A stretch of DNA of 64,000 nucleotides from TMP-24 sp041397305 (GCA_041397305.1 JAWKWX010000013.1:1-64000), one strand, 5' to 3'. Positions 1 to 8,521 are shown, numbered from the stretch's first letter. Notes: a model not told the origin generated them from the sequence alone. A program made the numbers and translations.

Positions 1-900
1 AGCGTCGGAGGGCGCTTCACCGCTCTCGCCGGACTGCTCGGCCAGCGCCTTTTCGAGATCCTCGGCAGAGGGCGTCGCCTCGGTTCCGGACGATGTATCC
101 TCGGCCGGCGCCTCAGCGGCGGGCTCCGTGTCAGCCGGGGCTTCCGCTGCGGGCGCCTCGCCCGGTGCAGGTTCGGCTTCGGGCTCAGCAGCCGGTTCGG
201 CGGCAGGCGCGGCAGAAGATTCGCCAGCAGGCTCGCCCGGCTCTTCACTCAGCGCCTTTTCGAGATCCTCGGCGGACGGCGCCTCGGCGCCTTCCGTGGT
301 TTCTGGCGCTGCTTCCGGCTCGGCGGACGGTGCCTCAGGCACGGGCTCGACGGCCGGTTGTTCGGTCTCCGGTTCCTGGGCCGCGGGCTCCTCGGCAGCG
401 GGTTCCTGGGCGGGCGCTTCGGCTGCCGGGGCTTGCTCAGCCGGTGCCTCTGCAGCAGGCGCTTCCTCGGCGGGCGCCGGTTCGAGCGCCGGTTCAGAGG
501 CCGCGGGCTCGGTCACCGGCGTCTCGGCTGGCTGGCCCGGCTGGGGCTCGGGTTGCGCCTCGGGCGCGGCCTCGGGCTCCGGTGCTGGTTCGGGTGCTGG
601 TTCGGGTGCGGGCTCGGCGACGGGCTCCTGCGTCGCCTCGGGCTGAGGCTCCGGTGCGGCCTCGGGTGCCGGTTCGGCGGCAGCCTCGGGTGCCGGTTCA
701 GCGGCCGGTTCGGGCGCGGGTTCGGTGGTTGGCGCCGGGATCGCCTCGACCCCTTCGGCGCAGGGCAGCTGCGTGCCGTCGGCGCAGATCATCGCCGGGC
801 TGTTTTCCGGGCCGCCTTCCTGCGCGAAGACGGCACCATGCGGCACCAGAAGTGACAGGCTCGCAACCAGAGCCGTCGAGGATTTGAACGTACGAAGCAT
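1..900 (-). CDS. Exported Pro/Ala/Glu-rich protein, probable OmpA-family N-terminus (cut by window edge)
   Basis: An open frame of 300 codons runs from an ATG at 898-900 to the window edge without a stop, so only the N-terminal part is present. The start MLRTFKSSTALVASLSLLV is a signal peptide with likely cleavage after AVFA. A short segment with CADGTQLPCAEG follows, then a very long spacer of Pro-Ala-Pro-Glu type repeats. The motif SAEDLEKAL occurs twice, encoded by identical 24-base stretches at 43-66 and 250-273. In Rhodobacteraceae this architecture usually leads into a C-terminal OmpA peptidoglycan-binding domain, but that part lies outside, so the family is inferred. Plus-strand frames over this region are antisense shadows of the repeats. 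Confidence 0.6.
   Translation of the reverse strand, partial: MLRTFKSSTALVASLSLLVPHGAVFAQEGGPENSPAMICADGTQLPCAEGVEAIPAPTTEPAPEPAAEPAPEAAAEPAPEAAPEPQPEATQEPVAEPAPEPAPEPAPEPEAAPEAQPEPQPGQPAETPVTEPAASEPALEPAPAEEAPAAEAPAEQAPAAEAPAQEPAAEEPAAQEPETEQPAVEPVPEAPSAEPEAAPETTEGAEAPSAEDLEKALSEEPGEPAGESSAAPAAEPAAEPEAEPAPGEAPAAEAPADTEPAAEAPAEDTSSGTEATPSAEDLEKALAEQSGESGEAPSDA
43..273 (-). repeat. Two identical 24-base coding repeats
   Basis: Positions 43-66 and 250-273 are identical over 24 bases and both encode the AEDLEKAL segment of the Pro/Glu-rich exported protein. They mark a repeat of roughly 207 bases (69 residues) that keeps the reading frame, so the spacer probably grew by in-frame duplication. 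Confidence 0.75.
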
Positions 901-1020
901 GGATTTCCCCCATGGAACTGCATTTGCCCCAAAGTCGGGACGGAGTGCCGGTTAGGCAATAACGACTCTCGAAAGATGCCCCCGGACGAGCGGAAAGCCG
1001 CGCGGCGGCTCGGTCACCCC

Positions 1021-1884
1021 TCAGTCTTCCGTCTCTTCCTCGGTATCGGCGGGCCTTGCATGATAGGGGATCGGCGCCAGCGCCGGGTCGATGCCATGTT
1101 TCTTCAGCAATTGGCCGATGATCGAGCGCGGCTTTGGAATCCCGTCGAATTTCTCGACCAGCCGCCGCCGCATCCTGCGGCCGAAAAAGTGGATCGAATA
1201 GGTGTCGGGCGTGACATGATCGGCCATCGGCACCCCCGGACGGGTCAGCAGCACACGCTCCTTGAAGGTGATGGGGTAGAGTGCGACGCGCGGCAGCGCA
1301 TAGCGGATCTCTCCGGTGGCCTTCAGGAAATGGCTCAGCGCATGCGGACCCCAGACCCCCCAGGGCTGATCGCCGACATGGACCGGTTTGCCCGCATCGC
1401 GCGCCGCCTCCAATTCCTGCCGGTAGCTCTCGCCGTACCAGACCGGGATGGCGAATTCGTCCTGGGTAAAGTCCAGCAACCGGCCCAGTGCCTCGCTGTC
1501 CTGCGGCAGGCCGAGAACGCCGCCGTTCACGTCCTTGTCGCTTTCCCAGGCGAAGAAATGGCCGGTCGCGGTTTCAAAGGGCTTCACGCAATAGGCGTCG
1601 GTGTCGGCCCAGATCGTGCGGTCGACCTTCTTCAGCAGGTGATAGCGGAAAAGGTCGGAATGCAGCGCCGGGCTTGATGTGCGGGCATGGCGCAGGAAAT
1701 CGGTCTGCGGCAGGATCTCGTTCGCGTCCGCATGTTCGACACCCTCGGGCGCATTGCCGATCGGCTCGTAGGAATAGAGCTTCAGGTGATGGCCCACATC
1801 GAGGAAGGATTTCAGGCAGAGCTGTTCAAGGTAGCTGAGATCGCCCCCGATCCAGAGCGCCGCGATCTGATACTCCTGCCTCAT
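1021..1884 (-). CDS. DXD-motif glycosyltransferase (sugar-binding region family)
   Basis: The protein of about 287 residues has the features of the glycosyltransferases with a DXD sugar-binding region: an FRYHLLKK segment followed by TIWADTDAYCV, where the DTD triad should bind the metal and nucleotide sugar. This family builds surface polysaccharide or modifies lipid-linked sugars. No signal peptide or membrane segment is visible. The ATG at 1882-1884 is preferred over the GTG directly before it. It is transcribed away from the iron-binding-protein gene; donor and acceptor cannot be read from sequence. The acidic C-terminus (EEETED) is probably disordered. Confidence 0.65.
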   Translation of the reverse strand: MRQEYQIAALWIGGDLSYLEQLCLKSFLDVGHHLKLYSYEPIGNAPEGVEHADANEILPQTDFLRHARTSSPALHSDLFRYHLLKKVDRTIWADTDAYCVKPFETATGHFFAWESDKDVNGGVLGLPQDSEALGRLLDFTQDEFAIPVWYGESYRQELEAARDAGKPVHVGDQPWGVWGPHALSHFLKATGEIRYALPRVALYPITFKERVLLTRPGVPMADHVTPDTYSIHFFGRRMRRRLVEKFDGIPKPRSIIGQLLKKHGIDPALAPIPYHARPADTEEETED

Positions 1885-1985
1885 CACTCGTCCCTTCCCG
1901 GTTGCTGCTGCCCATCTATCACCGGCCTTCGCGGGTTTGCCAAGCCTTGGGCCCCGGGGTTAAATTCAGAGAAAATCAGTAAGGA

Positions 1986-2014
1986 TTGACAGGTCGCGGC
2001 GCCAGACGTATCGA
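1986..2014 (+). promoter_or_regulatory. Sigma-70-type promoter for the iron-type binding protein
   Basis: A perfect TTGACA at 1986-1991 is followed after 17 bases by TATCGA at 2009-2014, and the coding start is 31 bases further on. The stretch just upstream (1960-1985) is unusually AT-rich for this genome, which suits an UP element or a metal-regulator site. Confidence 0.55.
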
Positions 2015-2045
2015 GGCGATGCAATCCCGACTAAAGGAATCAACA

Positions 2046-3050
2046 ATGCGCACGACCATTCTTCTCCCCCTGATCTTCACGGCCGCTGCCGGTCAGGCGG
2101 TGGCCGAGGAGGTGAATGTCTATTCCCACCGCCTGCCGGAACTGGTGCAGCCGCTGTTCGACGCTTTCACCGCGGAAACCGGGATCGCGGTGAATGTCGC
2201 GGCGATCGACAAGGGAATGGCCGAGCGCCTGGTGGCCGAGGGCGACCGTAGCCCGGCCGATCTGGTGATGACCGTGGATATCGCGCGGCTGCAGCAGGTT
2301 GTGGATGCGGGCGTCACGCAGGCTGTGACCTCCGACGTTCTGACCGCGAACATCCCCGCCGAATATCGCGATCCGGCTGGTCATTGGTTCGGTCTGACCA
2401 CCCGCGCACGGATCGTCTATGCCTCGAAGGAGCGGGTGAAGGATGGCGAGGTCACGACCTATGAGGCTCTGGCCGATCCGAAATGGAAGGGCCGGATCTG
2501 CACGCGTCCCGGCACGCACGACTACAACCTGGGCCTGATGGCGGCGATGATCGCCCATCATGACGAGGCCTATGCCAAGAAATGGGCGGCGGCGGTGCGT
2601 GACAACCTTGCCCACAAGCCCGAGGGCAGCGACCGCGATCAGGTCAAGTCGATCTGGGCGGGCGAATGCGACATCTCGCTGGGCAACACCTACTATATGG
2701 GCGCGATGCTTGCCGATCCGGAACAGACCGAATGGGCCAATTCGGTGCGGATCATCTATCCGACCTTCGAAGGCGGCGGCACGCATGTGAACGTTTCGGG
2801 CGTGGCGATGACCAAGGCCGCACCGAACAGGGAAGCAGCGCTGAAACTGATGGAATTCCTGTCGTCCGACGAAGCGCAGAAGATCTATGCCGAGATCAAC
2901 GATGAATTCCCCGTCAAGCCGGGGGTCGAGCGGTCGGAACTGGTGAAAAGCTGGGGCGAGTTCACGCCCGACAGTCTGAACCTGTCGGACATCGCCAGGC
3001 TGCGCCCCACGGCCCTGAAGCTGATGGAAGAAGTCGGCTTCGACGGCTGA
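2046..3050 (+). CDS. Fe(3+) ABC transporter substrate-binding protein (FbpA/FutA type)
   Basis: This 334-residue periplasmic binding protein starts with a signal peptide (MRTTILLPLIFTAAAGQAVA) and continues EEVNVYSHRLPELVQPLFDAF, typical of ferric-iron binding proteins. The pair of tyrosines in GNTYYMG matches the adjacent Tyr ligands that coordinate Fe(3+) in FbpA. The start at 2046 follows an AAGGA ribosome site; the longer frame from 1986 would bury the signal peptide and overlap the promoter. No permease or ATPase gene is adjacent, and the gene has its own promoter and terminator, so it is a single-gene unit whose transporter partners must be encoded elsewhere. Confidence 0.88.
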   Translation: MRTTILLPLIFTAAAGQAVAEEVNVYSHRLPELVQPLFDAFTAETGIAVNVAAIDKGMAERLVAEGDRSPADLVMTVDIARLQQVVDAGVTQAVTSDVLTANIPAEYRDPAGHWFGLTTRARIVYASKERVKDGEVTTYEALADPKWKGRICTRPGTHDYNLGLMAAMIAHHDEAYAKKWAAAVRDNLAHKPEGSDRDQVKSIWAGECDISLGNTYYMGAMLADPEQTEWANSVRIIYPTFEGGGTHVNVSGVAMTKAAPNREAALKLMEFLSSDEAQKIYAEINDEFPVKPGVERSELVKSWGEFTPDSLNLSDIARLRPTALKLMEEVGFDG

Positions 3051-3071
3051 TCGCGCCAGTCTTCATGCAAG

Positions 3072-3104
3072 AACGCCCGGCAGGACTTGCCGGGCGTTTT
3101 CGTT
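3072..3104 (+). terminator. Intrinsic terminator after the iron-type binding protein
   Basis: A perfect 11-bp stem (3072-3082 with 3088-3098, 5-base loop GGACT) runs directly into TTTTCGTTT. It sits 21 bases after the stop codon. The symmetrical stem may also slow transcription coming from the convergent minus-strand gene. Confidence 0.85.
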
Positions 3105-3124
3105 TCTGCTGCCGGGCCGTCCGC

Positions 3125-4030
3125 CTATTCTGCGGCAAGCGCAGTCTGGGCGGCCCCCTGTACGATGGCGCCCTGATCCTGCCGCAGCGATGCGAGGTCG
3201 GCGACATAGCGGCCGCGCAGGTCCGCCAGCGCGAGCGCAGAGAAGCCGTAGTCGGGCGCGATCTGCGGCTGGCGGGCATGGAAGGCGATCAGCCGGTCGC
3301 GCTGGCCGGGCTGCAGGCGCGTACCCTGCGCGAGGCAGCGCTGGATCATCGCGACCGCGCTGGGGGTAATCCGCGGCTTGGCCTGCGGTTCGACCGGCTG
3401 TCGCAGCTTCAGGCCGGGCACGAGATCGCAGATGAGCCGCGCGGGCGTCACGGGCGCGGTCTGGACCACAAGTTCCTTTACCTGAAGCTCTTCGACGATG
3501 ACCGCGCCAAGTTCGGCCCAGCCGCCGCGGAAGGCCGCCAGCACCTCGGCATAATCGGCGAAAGCGTCGATCCGGCGATCGAGCGCGAGGCGCATCCAGG
3601 CCGCGTGGAACAGGGCCTCATAGGGCTGCACCACCATCACCAGCCGTTCGACCGGCTGGCCAAGCGCGCGCGCCAATGTCCGCGCGCGGATGCGGGCGGC
3701 GCTGTGGAACCGGCCGAGCAGCAATTCGGGCATCGGTCCGGCAAGGTCGGGCATGGACAGGACGAAGCCTTCCTCCCCCGCCTTGCGGTCGGGGGCGAGC
3801 CGCAGGCCAAGCCGCTGGGCCGCCCCGGCGATCGCGGCTTCGTCGGCGGCCGGGCCGGGCATCAGGTCGGAAAGCCCGTCGACCTCGCCGCCGATCACGT
3901 CGAAACAGTGAAGCCCGTAGCCCGCCCGCCGAAGCCCGGCGCGGTTGGCGGCCAGATAGACCACAAGATCTTCGGCACCGGTGGTCGTCCCGCCCATGTG
4001 CAGGAAGACCGGCTGGTCGTGTTCACCCAT
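3125..4030 (-). CDS. Hypothetical protein, sulfotransferase-like N-terminus
   Basis: The product of 301 residues begins VFLHMGGTTTGAEDLVVYLA, followed by RAGLRRAGYGLH. The arrangement resembles the N-terminus of bacterial sulfotransferase-like proteins (HIGxxKTGTTxLQ then a 'R..L...G' stretch), but the phosphate-loop lysine is missing and the loop is degenerate. The rest is helix-rich and gives no recognised motif. It is divergent from the nucleoside hydrolase and has no obvious operon partner. The resemblance is a weak pattern match; a catalytic role is doubtful because of the altered loop. Confidence 0.5.
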   Translation of the reverse strand: MGEHDQPVFLHMGGTTTGAEDLVVYLAANRAGLRRAGYGLHCFDVIGGEVDGLSDLMPGPAADEAAIAGAAQRLGLRLAPDRKAGEEGFVLSMPDLAGPMPELLLGRFHSAARIRARTLARALGQPVERLVMVVQPYEALFHAAWMRLALDRRIDAFADYAEVLAAFRGGWAELGAVIVEELQVKELVVQTAPVTPARLICDLVPGLKLRQPVEPQAKPRITPSAVAMIQRCLAQGTRLQPGQRDRLIAFHARQPQIAPDYGFSALALADLRGRYVADLASLRQDQGAIVQGAAQTALAAE

Positions 4031-4169
4031 TTTCCAACCCTGTCCCCGAGAGTTGAGAAACCATTACCTGCGATTGTGGCGGCCTTTTGGCGCTCTTGCG
4101 GCACTGGACTTTGTCTCGGTCTTCTTGTCAGTGTGCCGGTTGGAAATCGTCACGAAAAGGCAGGTATTC

Positions 4170-5111
4170 ATGGCCCCGGCGCGCAAGATCATCATCGACA
4201 CGGACCCCGGACAGGACGATGCGGTGGCGATTCTCCTGGCACTCGCCTCGCCGGAGCTGGACGTTCTGGGGATCACGGCCGTGGCGGGGAACGTGCCCTT
4301 GGCCCTGACCCAGAAGAACGCGCGGGTGGTGTGCGAGCTGGCCAAGCGGACCGATGTCCGCGTCTTCGCCGGCTGCGACCGGCCGCTGAAGCGCAAGCTC
4401 GTCACCGCCGAACATGTGCATGGAAAGACCGGGCTGGACGGGATCGCGCTCCCCGATCCGACCATGCGGCTGGAAGAGGGGCACGCGGTCGATTTCCTCA
4501 TCGAGACCCTGCGCCGGGAGCCCGCGGGTTCGGTCACGCTCTGCCCGCTCGGACCGCTGACCAATATCGCCACCGCCTTCACCAGGGCACCCGATATCGT
4601 GACGCGCGTGGCCGAGATCGTGCTGATGGGCGGCGGCTATTTCGAAGGCGGCAACATTACGCCCGCAGCCGAGTTCAACATCTATGTCGACCCCGAAGCC
4701 GCCGATATCGTGTTCCGGTCGGGCGTGCCCCTGGTCGTCATGCCGCTCGACGTCACGCACAAGGCGCTCACTTCGCGCGACTGGGTCGAGGGGATGCGCG
4801 GCCTTGGCAGCGAGATCGGGCGCGCGGTGGCAAGCTGGACCGATTTCTTCGAACGTTTCGACACGGCGAAATACGGCTCGCAGGGCGCCCCGCTGCATGA
4901 TCCCTGCGTCATCGCCTATCTGATCGAGCCGGACCTTTTCTCGGGCCGCCATGTCCATGTCGCGATCGAGCTGGAGGGCACGCACACGCTCGGCATGACC
5001 GTGGCCGACTGGTGGCGGGTGACGAAGCACCAACCGAACGCGATGTTCATGGGCGGGATCGACCGCGACCGGTTCTTCGCGCTTCTGACCGAACGGATCG
5101 CCCGGCTCTGA
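4170..5111 (+). CDS. Inosine-uridine-preferring nucleoside hydrolase
   Basis: The protein of 313 residues carries the family hallmark DTDPGQDDA near its N-terminus, whose aspartates bind Ca(2+) and the ribose. ALTSRDW and a histidine in the GAPLHDPCVIAY segment fit the rest of the active site. It splits ribonucleosides into base and ribose in the cytoplasm. The ATG at 4170 gives the normal family length; the longer frame from 3981 runs through the intergenic region. It stands alone, but fits with the purine deaminases at 44.6-48.6 kb. Substrate preference (purine or pyrimidine) is not decided by sequence. Confidence 0.9.
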   Translation: MAPARKIIIDTDPGQDDAVAILLALASPELDVLGITAVAGNVPLALTQKNARVVCELAKRTDVRVFAGCDRPLKRKLVTAEHVHGKTGLDGIALPDPTMRLEEGHAVDFLIETLRREPAGSVTLCPLGPLTNIATAFTRAPDIVTRVAEIVLMGGGYFEGGNITPAAEFNIYVDPEAADIVFRSGVPLVVMPLDVTHKALTSRDWVEGMRGLGSEIGRAVASWTDFFERFDTAKYGSQGAPLHDPCVIAYLIEPDLFSGRHVHVAIELEGTHTLGMTVADWWRVTKHQPNAMFMGGIDRDRFFALLTERIARL

Positions 5112-5127
5112 ACCGGCTCTCGCCTCT

Positions 5128-5478
5128 CTACAGCTCGATCTGCCCGCCCGGGTCGGCGATCTCGACCGGGGTCTTGCGGCGGATGATGATATCGCCGTTG
5201 GGCAGGACTTCCGGCGGATGGTAATTGCGGAAATCGTCGATCTTGAGGAGAAGCTCCTTCAGCGCCGGCCCCATCTCGGCCAGCGCCTGATCGAGGCCCT
5301 TCTGCAGCTCCTGCATCTTCGGCTGCACATCATCGAGAAGCGAGCGCAGGATGATCCTGGCGCCTTCCTCGATGAGGCTCATCCCCTCTTCGGTCGAGGG
5401 ATCGGCCGGGGGCGCCGTCTCTGCCGCGAGCGGCGAGGCGGAAAGCACAAGAAGAAGGGGCACCGTCACGATACGCAT
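5128..5478 (-). CDS. Small exported protein of unknown function
   Basis: The 116-residue product has a signal peptide (MRIVTVPLLLVLSASPLAAE, cleavage after LAA) and then a mostly helical, charged body with regular LLxxVQPKMxELQKGL spacing that could form a short coiled coil. It ends in a conserved-looking IIIRRKTPVEI segment. Such proteins are common in Rhodobacteraceae genomes without an assigned role, probably periplasmic. It is convergent with the nucleoside hydrolase (16-base gap) and lies downstream of the EEP-family gene on the same strand. No enzymatic motif was seen. Confidence 0.65.
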   Translation of the reverse strand: MRIVTVPLLLVLSASPLAAETAPPADPSTEEGMSLIEEGARIILRSLLDDVQPKMQELQKGLDQALAEMGPALKELLLKIDDFRNYHPPEVLPNGDIIIRRKTPVEIADPGGQIEL

Positions 5479-5524
5479 GGGCCGAATATAGGGCGCCCGG
5501 CCCCGCCTGTTAAGGGCGGCCGCG

Positions 5525-6541
5525 TCAGATCGGCAGGTCGATGCTGACCGGGAAATGGTCGGACGCCATCAGAAGCGCCTCGCGCAATTCCTCGACATGA
5601 TAGCAGTCCGGATCGTCGAACGGGTGCCAGATGCGCCATGAGGGCTTGAGCGCACGCAAGTCGGGCGAGACCATGATGTAATCGAGAAGCGCCGAGAAAT
5701 AGCGTTTCTCGGTATCGAGATAGAAGCGCGCACTCATCGGTGCCACGCCGGTCTTCTTCGAATAGGCGATGCGGGCATGCGGGTCGTAAAGCCGCACCTC
5801 GCGCGGCTCGTCCCAGCCCAGTACGATCTCGATCCCCGAGCGGCCGAAGAGTTTCTCATATTCGTCAAGGCCGGGGCCATCGTTCAGATCGCCCATCACC
5901 AGAAGGCTGTCGCCCGTCTTCAGATGTTCAAGAACCCGCGCCCGAAGCCAGATGCATTCGGCCAGTTGCTTGCGCCGGTTGGCGATGGCAATCCGTTGCG
6001 CCTGCTCCGGCGTGGTGGCGCCATGCGGGGCCTTGGTCTTCAGATGCGCGCCGATCAGGCGAAAGCGCTTGCCGTCGCGGGTCTCGGCCTGGACCTCAAG
6101 GGGCGGCTTGGAAAAGACCACGCGATCCGCCGTGCCATCCACGTCGAGGTCGATGAGGTAGGACTGGTCGAAACGCGGCGTCTCGCCCTCTCCGCCGCCC
6201 TTGGGGTCATGATGCACCGTCAGCACATCGGGGTCATAGAGCAGGGCGATTTCCTGCTGGGTATCGTTCTCGAACCCCAGAAGCGCGCGCCTGCAGCGCA
6301 GGTCGAAGCGCGCGGCGAACCGTTCGAGCATCGGCACGGTCTGGCGGCGGCGATTGTTGTCGGGCGCTTCGATCACCATCACCGCGTCCGGGTCGATCGC
6401 GGTCAGCACGATGGCGATCGATTCGATCTGCTGGCGCCGCGTGACCTTGTAGCGCGAGGACCATTCCTCGTCCTCCAGAAGCCGCCCGCGCGCGTCGAAA
6501 AGGTTGGTGAACCATTCGACATTCCAGGTGACAATCCGCAT
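5525..6541 (-). CDS. Endonuclease/exonuclease/phosphatase family protein
   Basis: The 338-residue product has the ordered motifs of the EEP fold: RIVTWNVEWF at the N-terminus, GAHLKTKAP, MGDLNDGPG in the middle (metal-binding Asp/Asn) and SDHFPVSIDL at the C-terminus (catalytic Asp-His). Members cleave phosphodiester bonds in DNA, RNA or phosphoinositides; the substrate is not predictable here. There is no signal peptide, so it should be cytoplasmic. A GAGGT ribosome site precedes the ATG. It follows the DnaJ-like gene by only 9 bases, suggesting co-transcription. Confidence 0.8.
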   Translation of the reverse strand: MRIVTWNVEWFTNLFDARGRLLEDEEWSSRYKVTRRQQIESIAIVLTAIDPDAVMVIEAPDNNRRRQTVPMLERFAARFDLRCRRALLGFENDTQQEIALLYDPDVLTVHHDPKGGGEGETPRFDQSYLIDLDVDGTADRVVFSKPPLEVQAETRDGKRFRLIGAHLKTKAPHGATTPEQAQRIAIANRRKQLAECIWLRARVLEHLKTGDSLLVMGDLNDGPGLDEYEKLFGRSGIEIVLGWDEPREVRLYDPHARIAYSKKTGVAPMSARFYLDTEKRYFSALLDYIMVSPDLRALKPSWRIWHPFDDPDCYHVEELREALLMASDHFPVSIDLPI

Positions 6542-6550
6542 GATCCGACC

Positions 6551-7234
6551 TCAGGCTAGGACTTTGCGGTTGATCTCTTCCCAGGCGCGGTTCACGTCGC
6601 GGATCCGGTCCTCGGCCAGACGGATTGCTTCTTCGGGCAGGCCGCGAGCCGCCAGCACGTCGGGGTGGCTTTCCTTGACCGCCTGCCGCCAGGCCGCGCG
6701 CGCCGCCTCGACCGAGGCGCCGGGCTCTAGCCCCAGCACGTCGAACGGATCGCGTGGCGCGCCGGGCACATGGCGGGCGTGCATGGTGCGGAAACAGCGT
6801 TCGCCCACGCCGAAAATCTCGGCGACGGACCTGAGGAACTGCTCCTCGGCCTCGTGGAATTCGCCGTTCGCCACGGCAATGTGAAAAAGCCCGTCCATCA
6901 GATCGATCAGCACCGGGTCGCCCGGGCCAAACATGCCGGCGATGCGCCGGGCATAAAGGTCGAAACCCGCGACATCCTGCCGGGCGAGATTGAAGACCCG
7001 GGCGGCATTGGCCTCGTCCTCCGGTGCGATCAGGAAGACCGAGCGGAAGGCCCGAACCTCGTCGCGCGTCACATGCCCGTCGGCCTTCGCCATCTTGGCG
7101 CCGAGCGCGATGACGGCGATGGTGAATCCCACGCTCTTTTCGGGCGGCGTGCGCAGCCGCTCGAAGACCGTCGCAAGCCCTTCGCCCTGGCGAAGCGCGG
7201 ACAGGGCATCGGCAATGCGGGTCCAGATCGACAT
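6551..7234 (-). CDS. TerB plus DnaJ domain protein (soluble DjlA-like)
   Basis: The 227-residue protein has an N-terminal helical TerB-like domain (about residues 30-140, with AKADGHVTRDEV) and a C-terminal J domain (about 165-225) with the essential ESHPDV loop that stimulates DnaK ATPase. This is the DjlA arrangement without the N-terminal membrane anchor, so it is probably a cytoplasmic DnaK co-chaperone. It precedes the EEP-family gene by 9 bases and follows the GNAT gene by 40 bases on the same strand. Confidence 0.85.
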   Translation of the reverse strand: MSIWTRIADALSALRQGEGLATVFERLRTPPEKSVGFTIAVIALGAKMAKADGHVTRDEVRAFRSVFLIAPEDEANAARVFNLARQDVAGFDLYARRIAGMFGPGDPVLIDLMDGLFHIAVANGEFHEAEEQFLRSVAEIFGVGERCFRTMHARHVPGAPRDPFDVLGLEPGASVEAARAAWRQAVKESHPDVLAARGLPEEAIRLAEDRIRDVNRAWEEINRKVLA

Positions 7235-7274
7235 GGGCGGGAGAATAGCGCCTCGGACCGGAAAGGCCAGAGAG

Positions 7275-7763
7275 TCAAAGAAATTTCATCATCAAAACAA
7301 GGTCGAGCCAGCGGCCGAACTTGCGCCCGGCCTCGGGGATCACGGCGACCGTCTTGAAGCCGACCTTTTCGTGAAAGGCGATGCCTGCGGCATTCTCGCC
7401 CGCAACCCCGGCGAACAGCGTGTGGCCGCCAGCCGCGCGCGCGTGATCCTCAAGCGAGCGCATCAGCGCCCGCCCCGCGCCCCGGCCCCAGGCCGCGGGA
7501 TCAAGGATGATCGAATGTTCAAGCGCATGGGCGTAGCCGTTGCCGGCACGAAACTGGGCATAGGTCGCGAAGCCGAGAAGCCTGCCTTCCTCGAGCGCCA
7601 CGAAAAACTCATGGCCGCCCGCGCGGCGGGTGGCGATGATCTCGGCAGCCTTCGCCTCGTCGCGCTCCTCGGTGTGGAAAATGATGGTCGTGTCGCGGAT
7701 CACCGGATTCCAGAGCGCCACGATGGCGGGAAGGTCGCGGTCCTCAGCCGGGCGAATGATCAT
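7275..7763 (-). CDS. GNAT-family N-acetyltransferase (phosphinothricin acetyltransferase-like)
   Basis: At 162 residues this is a complete single GNAT domain. The start MIIRPAEDRDLPAIVALWN and the SIILDPAAWGRGAGRALM segment (the acetyl-CoA pyrophosphate-binding R/Q-x-x-G-x-G/A loop) are characteristic, and the NPVIRDTTIIF stretch resembles the phosphinothricin/methionine sulfoximine subfamily. It probably acetylates an amino-acid-like small molecule. Its ATG overlaps the stop of the upstream glyoxalase-like gene by four bases (ATGA), so the two are translationally coupled. Confidence 0.82.
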   Translation of the reverse strand: MIIRPAEDRDLPAIVALWNPVIRDTTIIFHTEERDEAKAAEIIATRRAGGHEFFVALEEGRLLGFATYAQFRAGNGYAHALEHSIILDPAAWGRGAGRALMRSLEDHARAAGGHTLFAGVAGENAAGIAFHEKVGFKTVAVIPEAGRKFGRWLDLVLMMKFL

Positions 7764-8368
7764 TGAAGCCGTCTCCTGCCCCCGGGCGTATCGAACGTGG
7801 CGCGGAGGGCGGGCGCGCCGGGCACGATCTCTATCCGCGGATCGGAAAGCTGCAAGAGGGCGCGGAGATGGTCGGCGTCCGGATGGGCCACTTCGAGACG
7901 CGCAAGGCGGCAGCCGCTGTCGGGAAGCCGGTCAGACGGCTTCAGGCCGCCTGTCCAGGACAGCAGCGCCGGAAAGCTGTCGTCGGACGGCAGCCGGCCA
8001 TCGGCGGGCACAGCCATCCGCCAGCGGAAATCGCCGCGCGAAAGCGCGGTCGGCACGCCGGCCCCCAGGGGTGCGGCGCCGAGAGCCGCCTCCAGGTCGG
8101 CCACCCGGCAGATCCAGTTGGTCAGGCGCGGACCGGCGGGCGCCTCGCTCAGCCGGAACCAGCGCGGCCAGGCGGGCACCGGCGCCTCGGGATTGATCGC
8201 GATGGCTTCGAGATAGTCCGACGGTCCCAGGCCGACCAGCCGGTTGTGCGTGCCCATATGCGCATGCTCGCCAACCGGACCCAGCGACACGCCCAGCGCC
8301 GCCGCGACATGGTCCGCTGCTTCGGCCAGTGTCGGCGCCGTCACGGCCAGATGATCAAGCTCCCACAT
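7760..8368 (-). CDS. VOC / glyoxalase-like domain protein
   Basis: The 202-residue product starts MWELDHLAVTAPTLAEAADHV, the usual opening of glyoxalase-like (VOC) domains, and includes HMGTHNRLVGLG with candidate metal-binding histidine and a following EAIAINP strand. This subfamily is widespread in Proteobacteria but uncharacterised. The start at 8368 was chosen because the open frame upstream is only the antisense of nhaA. Its stop overlaps the GNAT start by four bases, pointing to a shared small-molecule task that cannot be named from sequence. Confidence 0.75.
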   Translation of the reverse strand: MWELDHLAVTAPTLAEAADHVAAALGVSLGPVGEHAHMGTHNRLVGLGPSDYLEAIAINPEAPVPAWPRWFRLSEAPAGPRLTNWICRVADLEAALGAAPLGAGVPTALSRGDFRWRMAVPADGRLPSDDSFPALLSWTGGLKPSDRLPDSGCRLARLEVAHPDADHLRALLQLSDPRIEIVPGAPALRATFDTPGGRRRLQ

Positions 8369-8521
8369 GTCGTGTCCCGTCGTCTGCCGGCCTGCCCGGC
8401 TGTCTGTGCGTGATCCTAGAAGCGGGAAAAGCGCGGACAAGGGGTTTTTCGCCGCGCGCATGGTTGATATCCCGGTTGCGAGCCCCATGTCAGACCCGAC
8501 CCGTCCGAGGAAAGGAGCCCC

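Noticed and set aside
560..720. Regular short repeats that could suggest a CRISPR or tandem-repeat locus
   Set aside because: They are in-frame PAPEP codon repeats with no constant spacers or repeat unit of CRISPR size.
93..887. Large plus-strand frames (264 and 172 codons) of Arg/Pro or Ala/Gly/Ser repeats
   Set aside because: They are antisense to the signal-peptide-bearing Pro/Glu-rich frame on the minus strand, and their composition only mirrors that repeat.
3065..4900. A 611-codon plus-strand frame
   Set aside because: It runs antisense to the 301-aa hypothetical gene and then out of frame through the nucleoside hydrolase; no family character.
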